This document shows, piece after piece, positions 54,949 to 64,000 of a DNA stretch of 64,000 nt. The notes under the pieces were generated by a model. That model made no database searches. It saw only the letters and a program-made list of their open reading frames with translations, and was not told the DNA's origin. Every line of letters starts with the position of its first letter. The first letter of the stretch is position 1. The position numbers and the translations under genes are program-made. This DNA comes from Allobosea sp. BK604 (GTDB lineage Bacteria > Pseudomonadota > Alphaproteobacteria > Rhizobiales > Beijerinckiaceae). The DNA lies in NCBI RefSeq assembly GCF_004341515.1, contig NZ_SLZF01000001.1:558001-622000 (forward strand), given 5' to 3'.

Positions 54949-54962
54949 CGATTGTCTAATCG
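54949..54962. promoter_or_regulatory. Candidate operator between idnD and idnO
   Basis: CGATTGTCTAATCG has perfect CGATT/AATCG arms with a 4-nt spacer. It lies 28 bp upstream of the idnD start in the 123-bp divergent promoter. It could bind a GntR- or LacI-type regulator, but no such regulator gene is in the window. Confidence 0.4.
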
Positions 54963-55043
54963 ATTGAAAGCTGCTTACCGAAACCAAGTGAGCCGGCGCA
55001 ATCGCAAATCGGCCCGGCGTTTCGCCGCAGGAGGGAGGCACCC

Positions 55044-55811
55044 ATGTCGCTGTCGCTGTTCAATCTGGAAGGCAAGGTCGCGCTGGTCACCGGCTCGGGC
55101 CAGGGCATCGGGCTCGCCATGGCCGAGGGCCTGTCGTCAGCCGGCGCCCATGTCGTGCTGAACGGGCGCGACACGGCCAAGCTCGAGGCCGCCCGCAAGG
55201 CGATCGCCGATGCCGGCCGCGAGGTCTCGGTCGCCGCCTTCGACGTCACCGACCAGCATGCGGTCGAGGAAGGCATCGCCATGGTCGAGGCGAAAGCCGG
55301 GCCGATCGACATCCTGATCAACAATGCCGGCATGCAGAAGCGCGGCCCCTTTGTCGATTTCGCTGCCGCCGACTGGCATCAGATCGTCGCGACCAACCTG
55401 CATTCGGTCTTCTATGTCACGCGGGCGGTGGCCAAGGGCATGGTCGAGCGCAAGCGCGGCAAGATCGTCAGCATCGGCTCGGTGATGAGCGAGCTCGGCC
55501 GCCCGACGATCGTGCCCTATACCGCCACCAAGGGCGCGGTGAAGACGATGACGCGCGGCCTCGCCGCCGAGCTCGGCAAGCATAATATCCAGGTCAATGC
55601 GATCGGCCCCGGCTATATCGTCACCGAGCTGAACCAGGCGCTGATCGCCGACGAGGCCTTCTCGACCTGGGTCAAGAGCCGCACCCCGGCCGGGCGCTGG
55701 GGCGAGACCAAGGAACTGATCGGAGCGGCGATCTTCCTGTCCTCGACCGCCTCAGATTACGTCAACGGCCATTTGCTGATGGTCGATGGCGGCTTGAGCG
55801 TCGCGGTCTGA
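55044..55811 (+). CDS. idnO: Gluconate 5-dehydrogenase-type SDR, 255 aa
   Basis: A classical SDR reducing 5-ketogluconate to D-gluconate: cofactor site VTGSGQGIGLAMAEGL, NNAGMQKRGPF, serine in SIGSVMSELGRPTI and YTATKGAVK. The MQKRGPFVDF and MSELGRPTIVPY segments are typical of IdnO. GGAGGGAGG lies before the ATG. Divergent partnership with idnD strengthens the assignment. Confidence 0.88.
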   Translation: MSLSLFNLEGKVALVTGSGQGIGLAMAEGLSSAGAHVVLNGRDTAKLEAARKAIADAGREVSVAAFDVTDQHAVEEGIAMVEAKAGPIDILINNAGMQKRGPFVDFAAADWHQIVATNLHSVFYVTRAVAKGMVERKRGKIVSIGSVMSELGRPTIVPYTATKGAVKTMTRGLAAELGKHNIQVNAIGPGYIVTELNQALIADEAFSTWVKSRTPAGRWGETKELIGAAIFLSSTASDYVNGHLLMVDGGLSVAV

Positions 55812-55883
55812 GGCCGCGCAACAGACCAGGCTTTGAAAGAGCGGGCCATCGCTGCGCGCGATGGGCCGCTTCTACTGCTTCGA

Positions 55884-57518
55884 CTATTGCGCCGCTGCGC
55901 GAAGCCTTTCCTCGATCTTCGTCAGGTTGAACGAGCCCGGCGTCTGGCTGGGCGGATAATCCTTCATCGACTGCAGGAACTGCGCCGCCAGCCCCTGGAT
56001 CGGGACGATGACGAAGACGCGGTCCAGGAACCAGTCATTGTAGGTGTTGGAATTGTGCTGCGCCTTCTCGAACGGATCGCGCCGCAGGTGGAACAGCAGG
56101 GGCACCCGCAACTCGACGAAGGGTTCGCGCCAGACGCCGAAGGCCTCGCCCCGGTTCTCCAGGAAGACGACCTTCCAATCCTCGTAGCGCGCGGCGACGA
56201 CCTGACCGTCGTCGTTCACGTACCAGAATTCCTTGCGCGGCGATTCCTTCGTCCTGCCGCTGAAATAGTCGAGCATATTGTAGCCGTCGGGGTGAGCCCG
56301 ATATTGTCGCCCGGCAAAGGTATCGCCCTTCATCAGGCGCTCCTTGACATCAGGCATGCCGGCGGCCGCAAGGAAGGTCACCATCCAATCCTCATGCGCC
56401 ACGATGCCATTCAGCGTCGTGCCCGCCGGGAATCGACCGGGCCAGCGCACGAAGGCGGGGACGCGATAGGCACCCTCCCAGTTCGAATTCTTCTCGCTGC
56501 GGAAAGGCGTCGTCCCCGCATCCGGCCAGGCGTTGTAATGCGGCCCGTTATCGGTCGAATAGAAGACGATGGTGTTGTCCGCGATCCCGAGATCGTCGAG
56601 CTTCTTGAGGACAACGCCGACCATCGCATCGTGCTCGACCATGCCGTCGCTATACTCGTCCTGGCCGGATTTGCCGCGATTGGCCTCCTTCACATGCGTG
56701 CGAAAATGCATACGCGTCGCGTTCCACCAGCAGAAGAACGGCTTGTTCGCCTTCACCTGGCGCTCGATGAAATCCATCGCCGCGGCCGATGTCTCTTCGT
56801 CGATCGTCTCCATCCGCTTCTTGGTGAGCGGCCCGGTATCCTCGATCTTGCCGTCCGCGCTGGCCTTGATCACGCCGCGCGGTCCGAAGCGCTTCCGGAA
56901 CTCCGGATTCTTCGGATAATCCATATTCTCCGGCTCTTCCTCGGCGTTGAGATGGTAGAGATTGCCGAAGAACTCGTCGAAGCCGTGCCTGACGGGCAGG
57001 TGCTCGTCGCGGTCGCCGAAATGGTTCTTGCCGAATTGGCCGGTCGCATAGCCCTTGTCCTTGAGCAGGGCCGCGATCGTCGGGTCGCTTGCCTGCCAAC
57101 CTTCCTTCGCCCCGGGCAGGCCGACCTTGGTCATGCCGGTGCGAACCGGCACGGTGCCGCCCATGAAGGCGGCGCGTCCGGCAGTGCAGCTCTGCTGGCC
57201 ATAATAGTCGGTGAAGCTGACGCCCTCGCGCGCGATACGGTCGATATTGGGCGTCTGATAGCCCATCATCCCGTGATTATTGTGGCTGATGTTCCAGGTG
57301 CCGATATCGTCGCCCCAGATGACGAGAATGTTCGGCGCCGCGCCGGAAGGCGCGGGAGCCCGTGGCGCAGGTGCCGGCTGTTGCGCGAGCGCGCCGGAGC
57401 CAAATGTCGCCGCGGTCGCGAACGCAGTTCCCGAGAGCAGGATCCGGCGTCGATCAACCTGTGTATCGGGCTCGGTCGTCGGTGTTTGAAGGGGAGCGTC
57501 TTTGAGATCGCTAGTCAT
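55884..57518 (-). CDS. Tat-exported arylsulfatase with CxAGR motif, 544 aa
   Basis: The N-terminus holds a twin-arginine signal (DRRRILLSGTAFATAATFGSGALAQ), so export in folded form is expected. The sulfatase domain begins ILVIWGDDIGTWNIS with the metal aspartates. The formylglycine position is Cys111 in SCTAGRAAFMGG, so proline of the usual CxPxR is alanine and the ITG step is MGG. Later conserved parts are GKNHFGDRDEHLP, DNTIVFYSTDNGPHYN and VRWPGRFPAG. There is no maturase gene nearby. The substrate is unknown. Confidence 0.9.
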   Translation of the reverse strand: MTSDLKDAPLQTPTTEPDTQVDRRRILLSGTAFATAATFGSGALAQQPAPAPRAPAPSGAAPNILVIWGDDIGTWNISHNNHGMMGYQTPNIDRIAREGVSFTDYYGQQSCTAGRAAFMGGTVPVRTGMTKVGLPGAKEGWQASDPTIAALLKDKGYATGQFGKNHFGDRDEHLPVRHGFDEFFGNLYHLNAEEEPENMDYPKNPEFRKRFGPRGVIKASADGKIEDTGPLTKKRMETIDEETSAAAMDFIERQVKANKPFFCWWNATRMHFRTHVKEANRGKSGQDEYSDGMVEHDAMVGVVLKKLDDLGIADNTIVFYSTDNGPHYNAWPDAGTTPFRSEKNSNWEGAYRVPAFVRWPGRFPAGTTLNGIVAHEDWMVTFLAAAGMPDVKERLMKGDTFAGRQYRAHPDGYNMLDYFSGRTKESPRKEFWYVNDDGQVVAARYEDWKVVFLENRGEAFGVWREPFVELRVPLLFHLRRDPFEKAQHNSNTYNDWFLDRVFVIVPIQGLAAQFLQSMKDYPPSQTPGSFNLTKIEERLRAAAQ

Positions 57519-57760
57519 CGCATTCCTCCAACAAAGTCATGATTCCCAAAAAGGGAAACAACTCGGGGAAGACTCCGAAGATTTAAGTGGGTATCAGGCG
57601 TCAAAAAGCCGCGGCACGCGGACGATCTGGCAAGATCAGGCCGCGAAGGAAAAAATGGGCACCCATGAATACTAATGGCATGAATCGATTTTCACGCCAA
57701 GGCAAAGCGCGGTGCTTCGTGCCTCCCCGGTCATCAGAATGAACGCGGACCCCGTTTCGC

Positions 57761-58192
57761 TCAGCCGTCCCGTTCCGCATTCTCGTCGAGGCTCTTCTCC
57801 AGGGCCCCGCGCGCCTTCGCCGCCCGCTTCTCGAACTCGGTGCGGATCGCCTCCAGCTTCTCCTCGTCGAGTTCCTCGAGGTCGAGCAACTCCTCGCGCG
57901 CGCCTTCGAGCCGCACGATCAACTCGTCGAGCTTGATCTGCATGGCGGCGGTGTCGCGATTCTGGCTGTTCTGGATGATGAAGACCATCAGGAAGGTGAC
58001 GATCGTCGTCGAGGTGTTGATCACCAATTGCCAGGTGTCGTTGAAGCCGAAGAACGGCCCCGAGATCGCCCAGATCACGATGACCGCTAGCGCCAGAAAG
58101 AAGGTCTGCGGCTTGCCGGCCCAATGGGCCACCGCCTGCGACAGGCGCGTGAAGAATGAGCGCTTGGACGGCGCTTGATCATAGGCCGACAT
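57761..58192 (-). CDS. Low-affinity iron permease family protein, 143 aa
   Basis: Two membrane helices (about residues 30-50 and 58-76, FFLALAVIVIWAISGPFFGFNDTWQLVINTSTTIVTFLMVFIIQNSQNRD) match the bacterial members of the low-affinity iron permease family. They are followed by a charged coiled-coil tail (DELIVRLEGAREELLDLEELDEEKLEAIRTEFEKR). Bacterial members are short and their transport function is not established. It is downstream of fghA on the same strand, 71 bp away. Confidence 0.88.
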   Translation of the reverse strand: MSAYDQAPSKRSFFTRLSQAVAHWAGKPQTFFLALAVIVIWAISGPFFGFNDTWQLVINTSTTIVTFLMVFIIQNSQNRDTAAMQIKLDELIVRLEGAREELLDLEELDEEKLEAIRTEFEKRAAKARGALEKSLDENAERDG

Positions 58193-58263
58193 GGCATCCC
58201 CCTGGCAGTCACACGCATCGTAACCCTCGACCGGGCGATGCGTTCCGCGCAGGGGTTCGGCTC

Positions 58264-59106
58264 TCAGGCCTTCAGCCGTTCGGCATGCCAGGCGATGTGC
58301 TGGGCCATGAAGGTCGAGACGAAATTATAGGAATGGTCGTAGCCGTCGCGCATGGTCAATTCGAGCGGGATGCCCGAGCTGACGCAGGCTACTTCCAGCA
58401 GCCAGGGCCGCAAGCCTTCCTGCAGGAAGCCGTCGGCACTGCCCTGATCCACCAGCAATTCCTTGATCCGGTGCCCATCGGCGATCAGCGCCGTGCTGTC
58501 ATAGGCCCGCCATGTCGTCTCGTCCGGCCCGAGATATTTCTCGAAGGCCGGCCGCGACCAGCCTGCGGTCGACGGCTGCGCGATCGGCGAGAAGGCCGAG
58601 ACCGAGCGATAGCGCTCCGGATTCTTCAGGGCGAGCGTGATCGCGCCATGCCCGCCCATCGAATGGCCGAAAATACTTTGCCGGCTCATATCAACCGGAA
58701 AACTCTGCGCCACCAGCTCCGGCAACTCGTGCAGGACATAGCTCTCCATGCGGTAGTTCTTGGCATAGGGCTCCTGCGTCGCATCGAGATAGAAGCCCGC
58801 GCCGGAGCCGAACTGCCAGTTCTCCGGCTCGTCGGGCACATGCTCGCCGCGCGGCGAGGTATCCGGACAAATGATGGCGATGCCGTTCGCAGCCGCGGCC
58901 GCCCGGTACTCTCCCTTGTCGACCACATTCTGGTGAGTGCAGGTCAGGCCCGAGAGATACCAGAGCACCGGCACCGGCCCGTCCTCGATCTGGTGTGGCA
59001 GGTAGATCGCGAAGGTCATCGGACAGGCGCAGGACGAACTGTCATGGCGATAGACGCGCTGCTGGCCGCCGAAGGCCTTCGAGGACGAGAGCAATTCCAT
59101 CCGCAT
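58264..59106 (-). CDS. fghA: S-formylglutathione hydrolase, 280 aa
   Basis: An esterase-D-type hydrolase that splits S-formylglutathione to formate and glutathione. The nucleophile elbow is GHSMGGHGA, with LTCTHQNVVDKGEYRAAAAANGIAIICPDTSPRGEHV upstream, aspartate in LVDQGSADGFL and histidine near DGYDHSYNF. The length is standard. It is downstream of the formaldehyde dehydrogenase gene on the same strand, with repeat D2 between them. Confidence 0.96.
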   Translation of the reverse strand: MRMELLSSSKAFGGQQRVYRHDSSSCACPMTFAIYLPHQIEDGPVPVLWYLSGLTCTHQNVVDKGEYRAAAAANGIAIICPDTSPRGEHVPDEPENWQFGSGAGFYLDATQEPYAKNYRMESYVLHELPELVAQSFPVDMSRQSIFGHSMGGHGAITLALKNPERYRSVSAFSPIAQPSTAGWSRPAFEKYLGPDETTWRAYDSTALIADGHRIKELLVDQGSADGFLQEGLRPWLLEVACVSSGIPLELTMRDGYDHSYNFVSTFMAQHIAWHAERLKA

Positions 59107-59130
59107 ATCTCCCTTCGCGCTGCTTCGCCT

Positions 59131-59226
59131 CCGTCATGCCCGGCCTTGTGCCGAGCATCCACGTCTTGAACATCTCGATCGAAAAGAGAAGGCGTGGATG
59201 GTCGGGACGAGCCCGACCATGACGAG
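59131..59226. repeat. Palindromic repeat family D, copy 2
   Basis: About 96 bp from CCGTCATGCCCGGC to CCATGACGAG, nearly identical at both ends to copy 1 at 46567. It sits within the probable operon between adhC and fghA. Confidence 0.87.
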
Positions 59227-59286
59227 GAAGGCTAGTTGGCCCCAATCACGGCGGAGCTATCGAGCAAAAAGATGGCGACGGCCACC

Positions 59287-60399
<1,113 letters not shown>

Positions 60400-60503
60400 G
60401 GTGATCTCCTCGCACGATCGCCGAAGCGGCGCTGATCCGATGCGCGATAGGGCGAAGACATGGCGCCTTTGTCAATGCGCCCGCGCGCATTGAACCGGCA
60501 TCT

Positions 60504-60546
60504 GAAAAGCGAGAGCGGCGCGGATCTTTCGATCCGCACCGCTCTC
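60504..60546 (-). terminator. Rho-independent terminator of the Omp gene
   Basis: A 16-nt inverted repeat with one mismatch (GAGAGCGG.GCGGATC arms, 4-nt loop) lies 24 bp after the stop codon at 60570. On the minus strand it is followed by GCTTTTCA, a short T tract. Confidence 0.8.
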
Positions 60547-60569
60547 CGAATAGTGATCAGATCAGGCGA

Positions 60570-61436
60570 TCAGTACTTGCGCACGACCGGCGGCTGATAC
60601 ACCGGCCGCTCGACGGCGCAGCAATCCGGATCGCCGAAGTTCCAGCGCATGCCGATCTTGAAATCGTGGCTGTCGATCGACTTGGCCTTCAGCGGGGCAT
60701 AGGACTCCGCCAGGAAGGCGTTGCGGATCGGGCCGGACTGGGCGTCGCCGAGGTTCAGGTAGCGGTAGCCGACTTCGAGGGTGAGGTTCTTGTTCACCTC
60801 GTAGCCGACACCGGCCATGAGCGCCCAGGCGAGGCCGGTCTTGTCGCCGCTGCTGGCGACGCCGAGCGTTGGAGAGACCGGGCCGAACGGCTGGTTGGCG
60901 AAGACGATGCCCTGGTCGCTCAGGCCGCTGATCTGGTTGCGCGCCACACCGATACCGGCGCCGAGATAGGGGGTCAGGCAGTTCCAGGTGCCGAGGTCGA
61001 CATAGGCGTTGAACAGGGCGACCATCGAGGAGAGGTTGCCCTTGTAGGTGTTGGTCTGGTTACCCAACGCGAAGGGATTGTAGATGGTGTCGTTGACGCC
61101 GATCGAACCGCCACCGCGATATTCGAGCGTGCCGTCGACACGGAACCAGTTGTTGAAGCGATAACCGGCGCCGATGCCGGCGAAGAACGCGGTCTGGTCG
61201 GTCTTGCCGAAGAAGCTGCCGCCATAGGCGATGGTATCGGCCTGCTCGTACTTGTCGACCGACTGGACACCGATGCCGATATCGCCGCGCAGGTACCAGC
61301 CGGAGCTGATCGTGCCCTTCAGGCCGAGCGGCTCGGGCGGGGGCGGCGGCAGGGAGGCCAGATCGGCAGCATTGGCCATGGTGGCGGCACTGAGCGCCAT
61401 AGCACCGGCAAGCGCAAAAGTTTTCAGGCTGCCCAT
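60570..61436 (-). CDS. Omp25/31-like outer membrane beta-barrel protein, 288 aa
   Basis: A signal peptide ends at MANAADLASL, followed by a proline-rich spacer and repeated amphipathic strands: WYLRGDIGIGVQ, FFAGIGAGYRFNNWFRVDGTLEYRG, PYLGAGIGVARN, WALMAGVGYEVNKNLTLEVGYRYLNLGDAQSG, DFKIGMRWNFG. This is the typical small eight-stranded barrel (Omp25/31, RopB type) of Hyphomicrobiales. A CtrA-type site lies about 80 bp upstream of the start. It is probably abundant in the envelope. Confidence 0.9.
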   Translation of the reverse strand: MGSLKTFALAGAMALSAATMANAADLASLPPPPPEPLGLKGTISSGWYLRGDIGIGVQSVDKYEQADTIAYGGSFFGKTDQTAFFAGIGAGYRFNNWFRVDGTLEYRGGGSIGVNDTIYNPFALGNQTNTYKGNLSSMVALFNAYVDLGTWNCLTPYLGAGIGVARNQISGLSDQGIVFANQPFGPVSPTLGVASSGDKTGLAWALMAGVGYEVNKNLTLEVGYRYLNLGDAQSGPIRNAFLAESYAPLKAKSIDSHDFKIGMRWNFGDPDCCAVERPVYQPPVVRKY

Positions 61437-61514
61437 GGCAGTGTCCTTCGAGTTTGCGCGAGCGGGACGCAGCGCGCGCGAGTTACCAATGGGAAGGACG
61501 TTGCCAGCGATTTC

Positions 61515-61530
61515 TTAAACGAGACTTAAC
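61515..61530. promoter_or_regulatory. CtrA-type binding site upstream of Omp gene
   Basis: TTAAACGAGACTTAAC fits TTAA-N7-TTAAC exactly. It is 79 bp upstream of the Omp start codon, and another TTAACC half-site follows at 61539. This is the usual promoter position for CtrA control. Confidence 0.7.
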
Positions 61531-61635
61531 CTTACCGCTTAACCACGATTTTTCGTGAAAATTATATTGCCGGCTGGCAAGGTGGCATCTCCACAGCCTC
61601 GCCAAGGGCAGATTTCGCAAGGTCTAGAAAGCAAT

Positions 61636-61655
61636 GAGGCCGGCGAACCGGCCTC
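61636..61655 (-). terminator. Terminator-like hairpin after glmM
   Basis: A perfect 8-bp stem (GAGGCCGG/CCGGCCTC, 4-nt loop) lies about 28 bp beyond the glmM stop. On the minus strand it is followed by ATTGCTTTCT, a weak T tract. Confidence 0.6.
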
Positions 61656-61683
61656 CGTACTACCCGGCTTTCAGGTTGCCGCC

Positions 61684-63027
61684 TCAGGCCGCAGCCTTGG
61701 TCACCGCCTCGACGACATCGTCGACGGCGCGCATGACCAGGTCACGGTCGTCGCCCTCGGCCATGACGCGGATCACCGGCTCGGTGCCGGACGGGCGGAT
61801 GACGAGGCGGCCGCTCTCGCCAAGCATCTGCTTGGCCGCCTCGATCGCGTTGACGACCGGCTTTTCCGTCAGTGGCTGGCCCTGCTTGTAGCGCACGTTC
61901 TTCAGGATCTGCGGCAGCGGCTCGAAGCAATGGCAGACCTCGGAAACCGGCTTGTCCATGCGCTTGACCACGGCGAGGAGCTGCAGCGCCGCGACGAGGC
62001 CGTCGCCGGTGGTCGCGTAGTCGGAGAGGATGATGTGGCCGGACTGCTCGCCGCCGAGATTGTAGCCATGCGCGCGCATATGCTCGAGCACGTAGCGGTC
62101 GCCGACCGCGGTGCGCGCCAGCGACAGGCCGAGGCCGGCGAGATAGCGCTCCAACCCGAGATTCGACATTACGGTGGCGACGATGCCCGGCTGCGACAGG
62201 CGGCCATCTTCCTGCCAGCTGCGCGCGATCACCGCCATGAGCTGGTCGCCGTCGACAACATGGCCCCGCTCGTCGATGATCAGCACGCGGTCGGCATCGC
62301 CGTCGAGCGCGATGCCGATATCGGCGCGCAGCTCGCGCACCTTGGCACTGATCGCCTCCGGCTCGGTCGAGCCGACATCCCTGTTGATGTTGAAGCCGTC
62401 GGGCTCGACGCCGATCGCGATCACCTCGGCGCCGAGCTCCCAGAGCGCCTCGGGCGCGACCTTGTAGGCGGCGCCATTGGCGCAATCGACGACGATGCGC
62501 AGGCCCTCGAGGCTGAGATTGCGCGGCAAGGTGCGCTTGGCGAACTCGATATAGCGGGCATGGACGCTGTCGATGCGCTTGGCTCGGCCAAGCAGCGGCG
62601 AGGTCGAGAGATGCTGCGACAGGTCGGAATCGATCAGCCTGGCGATCTCGGTCTCGACCTCGTCATTGAGCTTGTAGCCATCGGGGCCGAACAGCTTGAT
62701 GCCGTTATCCTCATAGGGGTTGTGCGAGGCCGAGATCATCACGCCGAGATCGGCGCGCATCGAGCGCGTCAGCATCGCGACCGCCGGCGTCGGCATCGGG
62801 CCGAGCAGCATCACATCCATGCCGACCGAGGTGAAGCCCGCGACCATGGCATATTCGATCATGTAACCGGAAAGGCGGGTATCCTTGCCGATCACCACGC
62901 GGTGGCGATAGTCGCCGCGATGAAAGGCGATGCCGGTCGCCTGGCCGACCTTCATCGCGAGGTCGGGTGTGATCACGCCATTGGCGCGGCCGCGAATGCC
63001 ATCGGTTCCGAAATATTTGCGCGTCAT
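61684..63027 (-). CDS. glmM: Phosphoglucosamine mutase, 447 aa
   Basis: This converts glucosamine-6-phosphate to glucosamine-1-phosphate for UDP-GlcNAc synthesis. The start [14 protein letters not shown], phosphoserine motif [24 protein letters not shown], metal-site DGDADRV and the substrate loop GGEQSGHII are all present. The length is normal. In many Hyphomicrobiales glmM directly follows ftsH; here the ftsH end is 835 bp upstream with an opposite-strand gene in between. Confidence 0.97.
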   Translation of the reverse strand: MTRKYFGTDGIRGRANGVITPDLAMKVGQATGIAFHRGDYRHRVVIGKDTRLSGYMIEYAMVAGFTSVGMDVMLLGPMPTPAVAMLTRSMRADLGVMISASHNPYEDNGIKLFGPDGYKLNDEVETEIARLIDSDLSQHLSTSPLLGRAKRIDSVHARYIEFAKRTLPRNLSLEGLRIVVDCANGAAYKVAPEALWELGAEVIAIGVEPDGFNINRDVGSTEPEAISAKVRELRADIGIALDGDADRVLIIDERGHVVDGDQLMAVIARSWQEDGRLSQPGIVATVMSNLGLERYLAGLGLSLARTAVGDRYVLEHMRAHGYNLGGEQSGHIILSDYATTGDGLVAALQLLAVVKRMDKPVSEVCHCFEPLPQILKNVRYKQGQPLTEKPVVNAIEAAKQMLGESGRLVIRPSGTEPVIRVMAEGDDRDLVMRAVDDVVEAVTKAAA

Positions 63028-63251
63028 GTGTCTTGGATCCAGATCGGGCAGATCACCCGCGTAAATCGCTACGATTGAGCGTTTCTATAGCGGAAATGGG
63101 TTTCCGCCTTCTCACAATTTGTGACGAATCTTTTCTTGATTCCGGCTGAAGAGGAACCCGACTCGCCCTGCCCGCACCGCCATTCGCAATGTGATCCAGA
63201 TCACGGCATCCCGAGGCGAACCGGGGGCAGACTGGCCGCGGTTGGATCGAC

Positions 63252-63728
63252 ATGAGGCTCCAGATGCGGCGCGCGATGGCAATCATGGCTTCGATGCCGC
63301 CTCTGATCTTGGCTTCCACATCGGGCGCGTTCGCCGGCCCAAAGGAGGACGCTTTCGAGGCGGTCCGGAATTGGGCGGCAGCATTCAACGCCAGCGATGT
63401 CGACAGGATCATCGCGGCCTATACGCCGCAAGCCTCGGTACACGGCACCATGGGTACCAGCCTGGCCGTGGGACCCGACGCCTTGCGCGCCTATTTCGGA
63501 CCTGCCGCCCGCCGCCGCAGCCAGGTCAAGCTGGCAGAAGATGGCGCCGAGGCCATGACGGCCCTTGGTGACGATCAGGTCGTCGCGGCCGGCTTCTACG
63601 AATTCTCCGGAACGCGCCCGGACGGCCAGGCCTTCACAGCTCCGGCCCGTTACACCTTCGTCCTGATCAGACAGGACGGCGCCTGGCGCATCGCCCACCA
63701 CCACTCCTCGCCGCGTCCCGCGCAATAG
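63252..63728 (+). CDS. Exported NTF2/SnoaL-like protein, 158 aa
   Basis: An N-terminal hydrophobic signal ends near AFAGPKED, followed by one cone-shaped NTF2-like domain: AVRNWAAAFNASDVDRIIAAYTPQASVHGTMGTS, AYFGPAARRRSQV and ARYTFVLIRQDGAWRIAHHHSS, as in SgcJ/EcaC or DUF4440 proteins. A small-ligand-binding or enzymatic role is possible and cannot be specified. ATGs at 63252, 63264 and 63276 are alternative starts. It lies between glmM and ftsH on the opposite strand. Confidence 0.8.
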   Translation: MRLQMRRAMAIMASMPPLILASTSGAFAGPKEDAFEAVRNWAAAFNASDVDRIIAAYTPQASVHGTMGTSLAVGPDALRAYFGPAARRRSQVKLAEDGAEAMTALGDDQVVAAGFYEFSGTRPDGQAFTAPARYTFVLIRQDGAWRIAHHHSSPRPAQ

Positions 63729-63747
63729 CGACGACCCGAACAGCGAA

Positions 63748-63767
63748 AGGCGGCCGCGAGGCCGCCT
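63748..63767 (+). terminator. Terminator-like hairpin after NTF2-like gene
   Basis: A perfect 8-bp stem, AGGCGGCC, with GCGA tetraloop, 20 bp after the stop codon at 63728. There is no strong T tract. It separates the gene from the converging ftsH. Confidence 0.6.
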
Positions 63768-63861
63768 CCGATGCGTTCCCGGCTGAGCCGAGAAGAGGCC
63801 ATTCGAGAATTCGCTGGCGCGTCAGAACGAGCGCGCCAGCCGGTAGAATTCACGAGCAGTC

Positions 63862-64000
63862 TCAGGCCTGCGGCTGCGGCTCCAGCCCGGCATCGGGCTC
63901 GTCGCGCTTGCGGCCACGACCGGCGCTCGGCACGGCCGAGTGGCGCGGGCCGGACGGCGTCTCGTCGATATCGCGCGAGGGCCGCTTGCCGGCGATCAGG
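63862..64000 (-). CDS. ftsH: ATP-dependent zinc metalloprotease FtsH, C-terminal end (partial)
   Basis: The last 45 codons of a minus-strand gene are in the window: a start in LIAGKRPSRDIDETPSG, then a disordered basic stretch, ending DAGLEPQPQA. This tail is what I expect for FtsH of Hyphomicrobiales, and the location upstream of glmM fits the conserved ftsH-glmM order. FtsH is a membrane-bound AAA protease. The catalytic parts are beyond the window edge, so the call rests on tail and context. Confidence 0.75.
   Translation of the reverse strand, partial: LIAGKRPSRDIDETPSGPRHSAVPSAGRGRKRDEPDAGLEPQPQA

Noticed and set aside
57543..57760. A+T-richer gap between sulfatase and iron-permease-like genes as a promoter island or mobile remnant
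   Set aside because: No repeat ends, no ORF and no convincing promoter pair were found.

Overview
The window reads as about 64 kb of ordinary chromosome from a high-G+C alphaproteobacterium of the order Hyphomicrobiales. Bosea or a close relative is my best guess, inferred from protein style and from dispersed palindromic repeats of the kind common in that order. The supporting evidence is:
- an ftsH-glmM gene order at the right edge
- an HWE-type histidine kinase
- Omp25/31-like outer membrane proteins
- a RibB protein with a degenerate RibA-like half
- glutathione-dependent formaldehyde oxidation
- CtrA-type and Fur/Mur-type sites in promoter regions
I see no rRNA, tRNA, CRISPR array, prophage or transposase gene.

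Layout, left to right. 0-4 kb: small lipoprotein, biotin transporter BioY, metallo-beta-lactamase-fold hydrolase, DUF1499 membrane protein, VOC protein, GST. 4.4-7.2 kb: large secreted arylsulfatase and a small membrane protein. 7.3-12.2 kb: acyl-CoA ligase divergent from a MarR regulator and patatin lipase, then an amidase and a truncated GFA-family gene. 12.3-19.5 kb: class III aminotransferase, a small ORF behind a CtrA-type site, metallophosphoesterase, L,D-transpeptidase, histone-deacetylase-family enzyme, HTH-RibBX fusion, aroC. 19.6-24.1 kb: lipoprotein and a 1337-residue Pls/PosA-type NRPS, a family that includes the epsilon-poly-lysine synthetase. 24.3-27.6 kb: phosphatase, folP-folB-folK, fabI. 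27.7-32.3 kb: DnaJ-like chaperone, surface lipoprotein, pdxH, SDR-Nudix-TIGR02301 chain. 32.4-35.5 kb: ECF42-type sigma factor with two DGPF (YciI-like) proteins and a DHFR-fold protein. 35.7-41.4 kb: pyrC-like, ygfZ, tag, HD hydrolase, malate synthase, small basic protein. 41.5-46.5 kb: GlxA/AraC regulator divergent from an alpha/beta hydrolase, DUF3616 protein, Nudix, outer membrane protein behind a Fur/Mur-type box. 46.8-53.5 kb: gpmI, haloacid dehalogenase, GST, HWE kinase, fhs. 53.9-57.5 kb: idnD/idnO divergent pair and a Tat-exported sulfatase. 57.8-64 kb: iron-permease-like protein, fghA, glutathione-dependent formaldehyde dehydrogenase, Omp behind a CtrA-type site, glmM, NTF2-like protein, C-terminus of ftsH.

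Connected functions: adhC, fghA and fhs give a route from formaldehyde through S-formylglutathione to formate and then to 10-formyl-THF. folP, folB and folK contribute to folate supply, and YgfZ is a folate-binding protein. idnD and idnO convert L-idonate to D-gluconate.

The most unusual feature is a set of about 100-bp palindromic repeats (families A and B). Their terminal TAG or TAA serves as the actual stop codon of six neighbouring genes. The other leading observations are the NRPS with a code compatible with a basic amino acid, the HTH-RibBX fusion with a strong internal ribosome binding site and two upstream palindromes, and the regulatory sites at 13756, 42509, 45596 and 61515.
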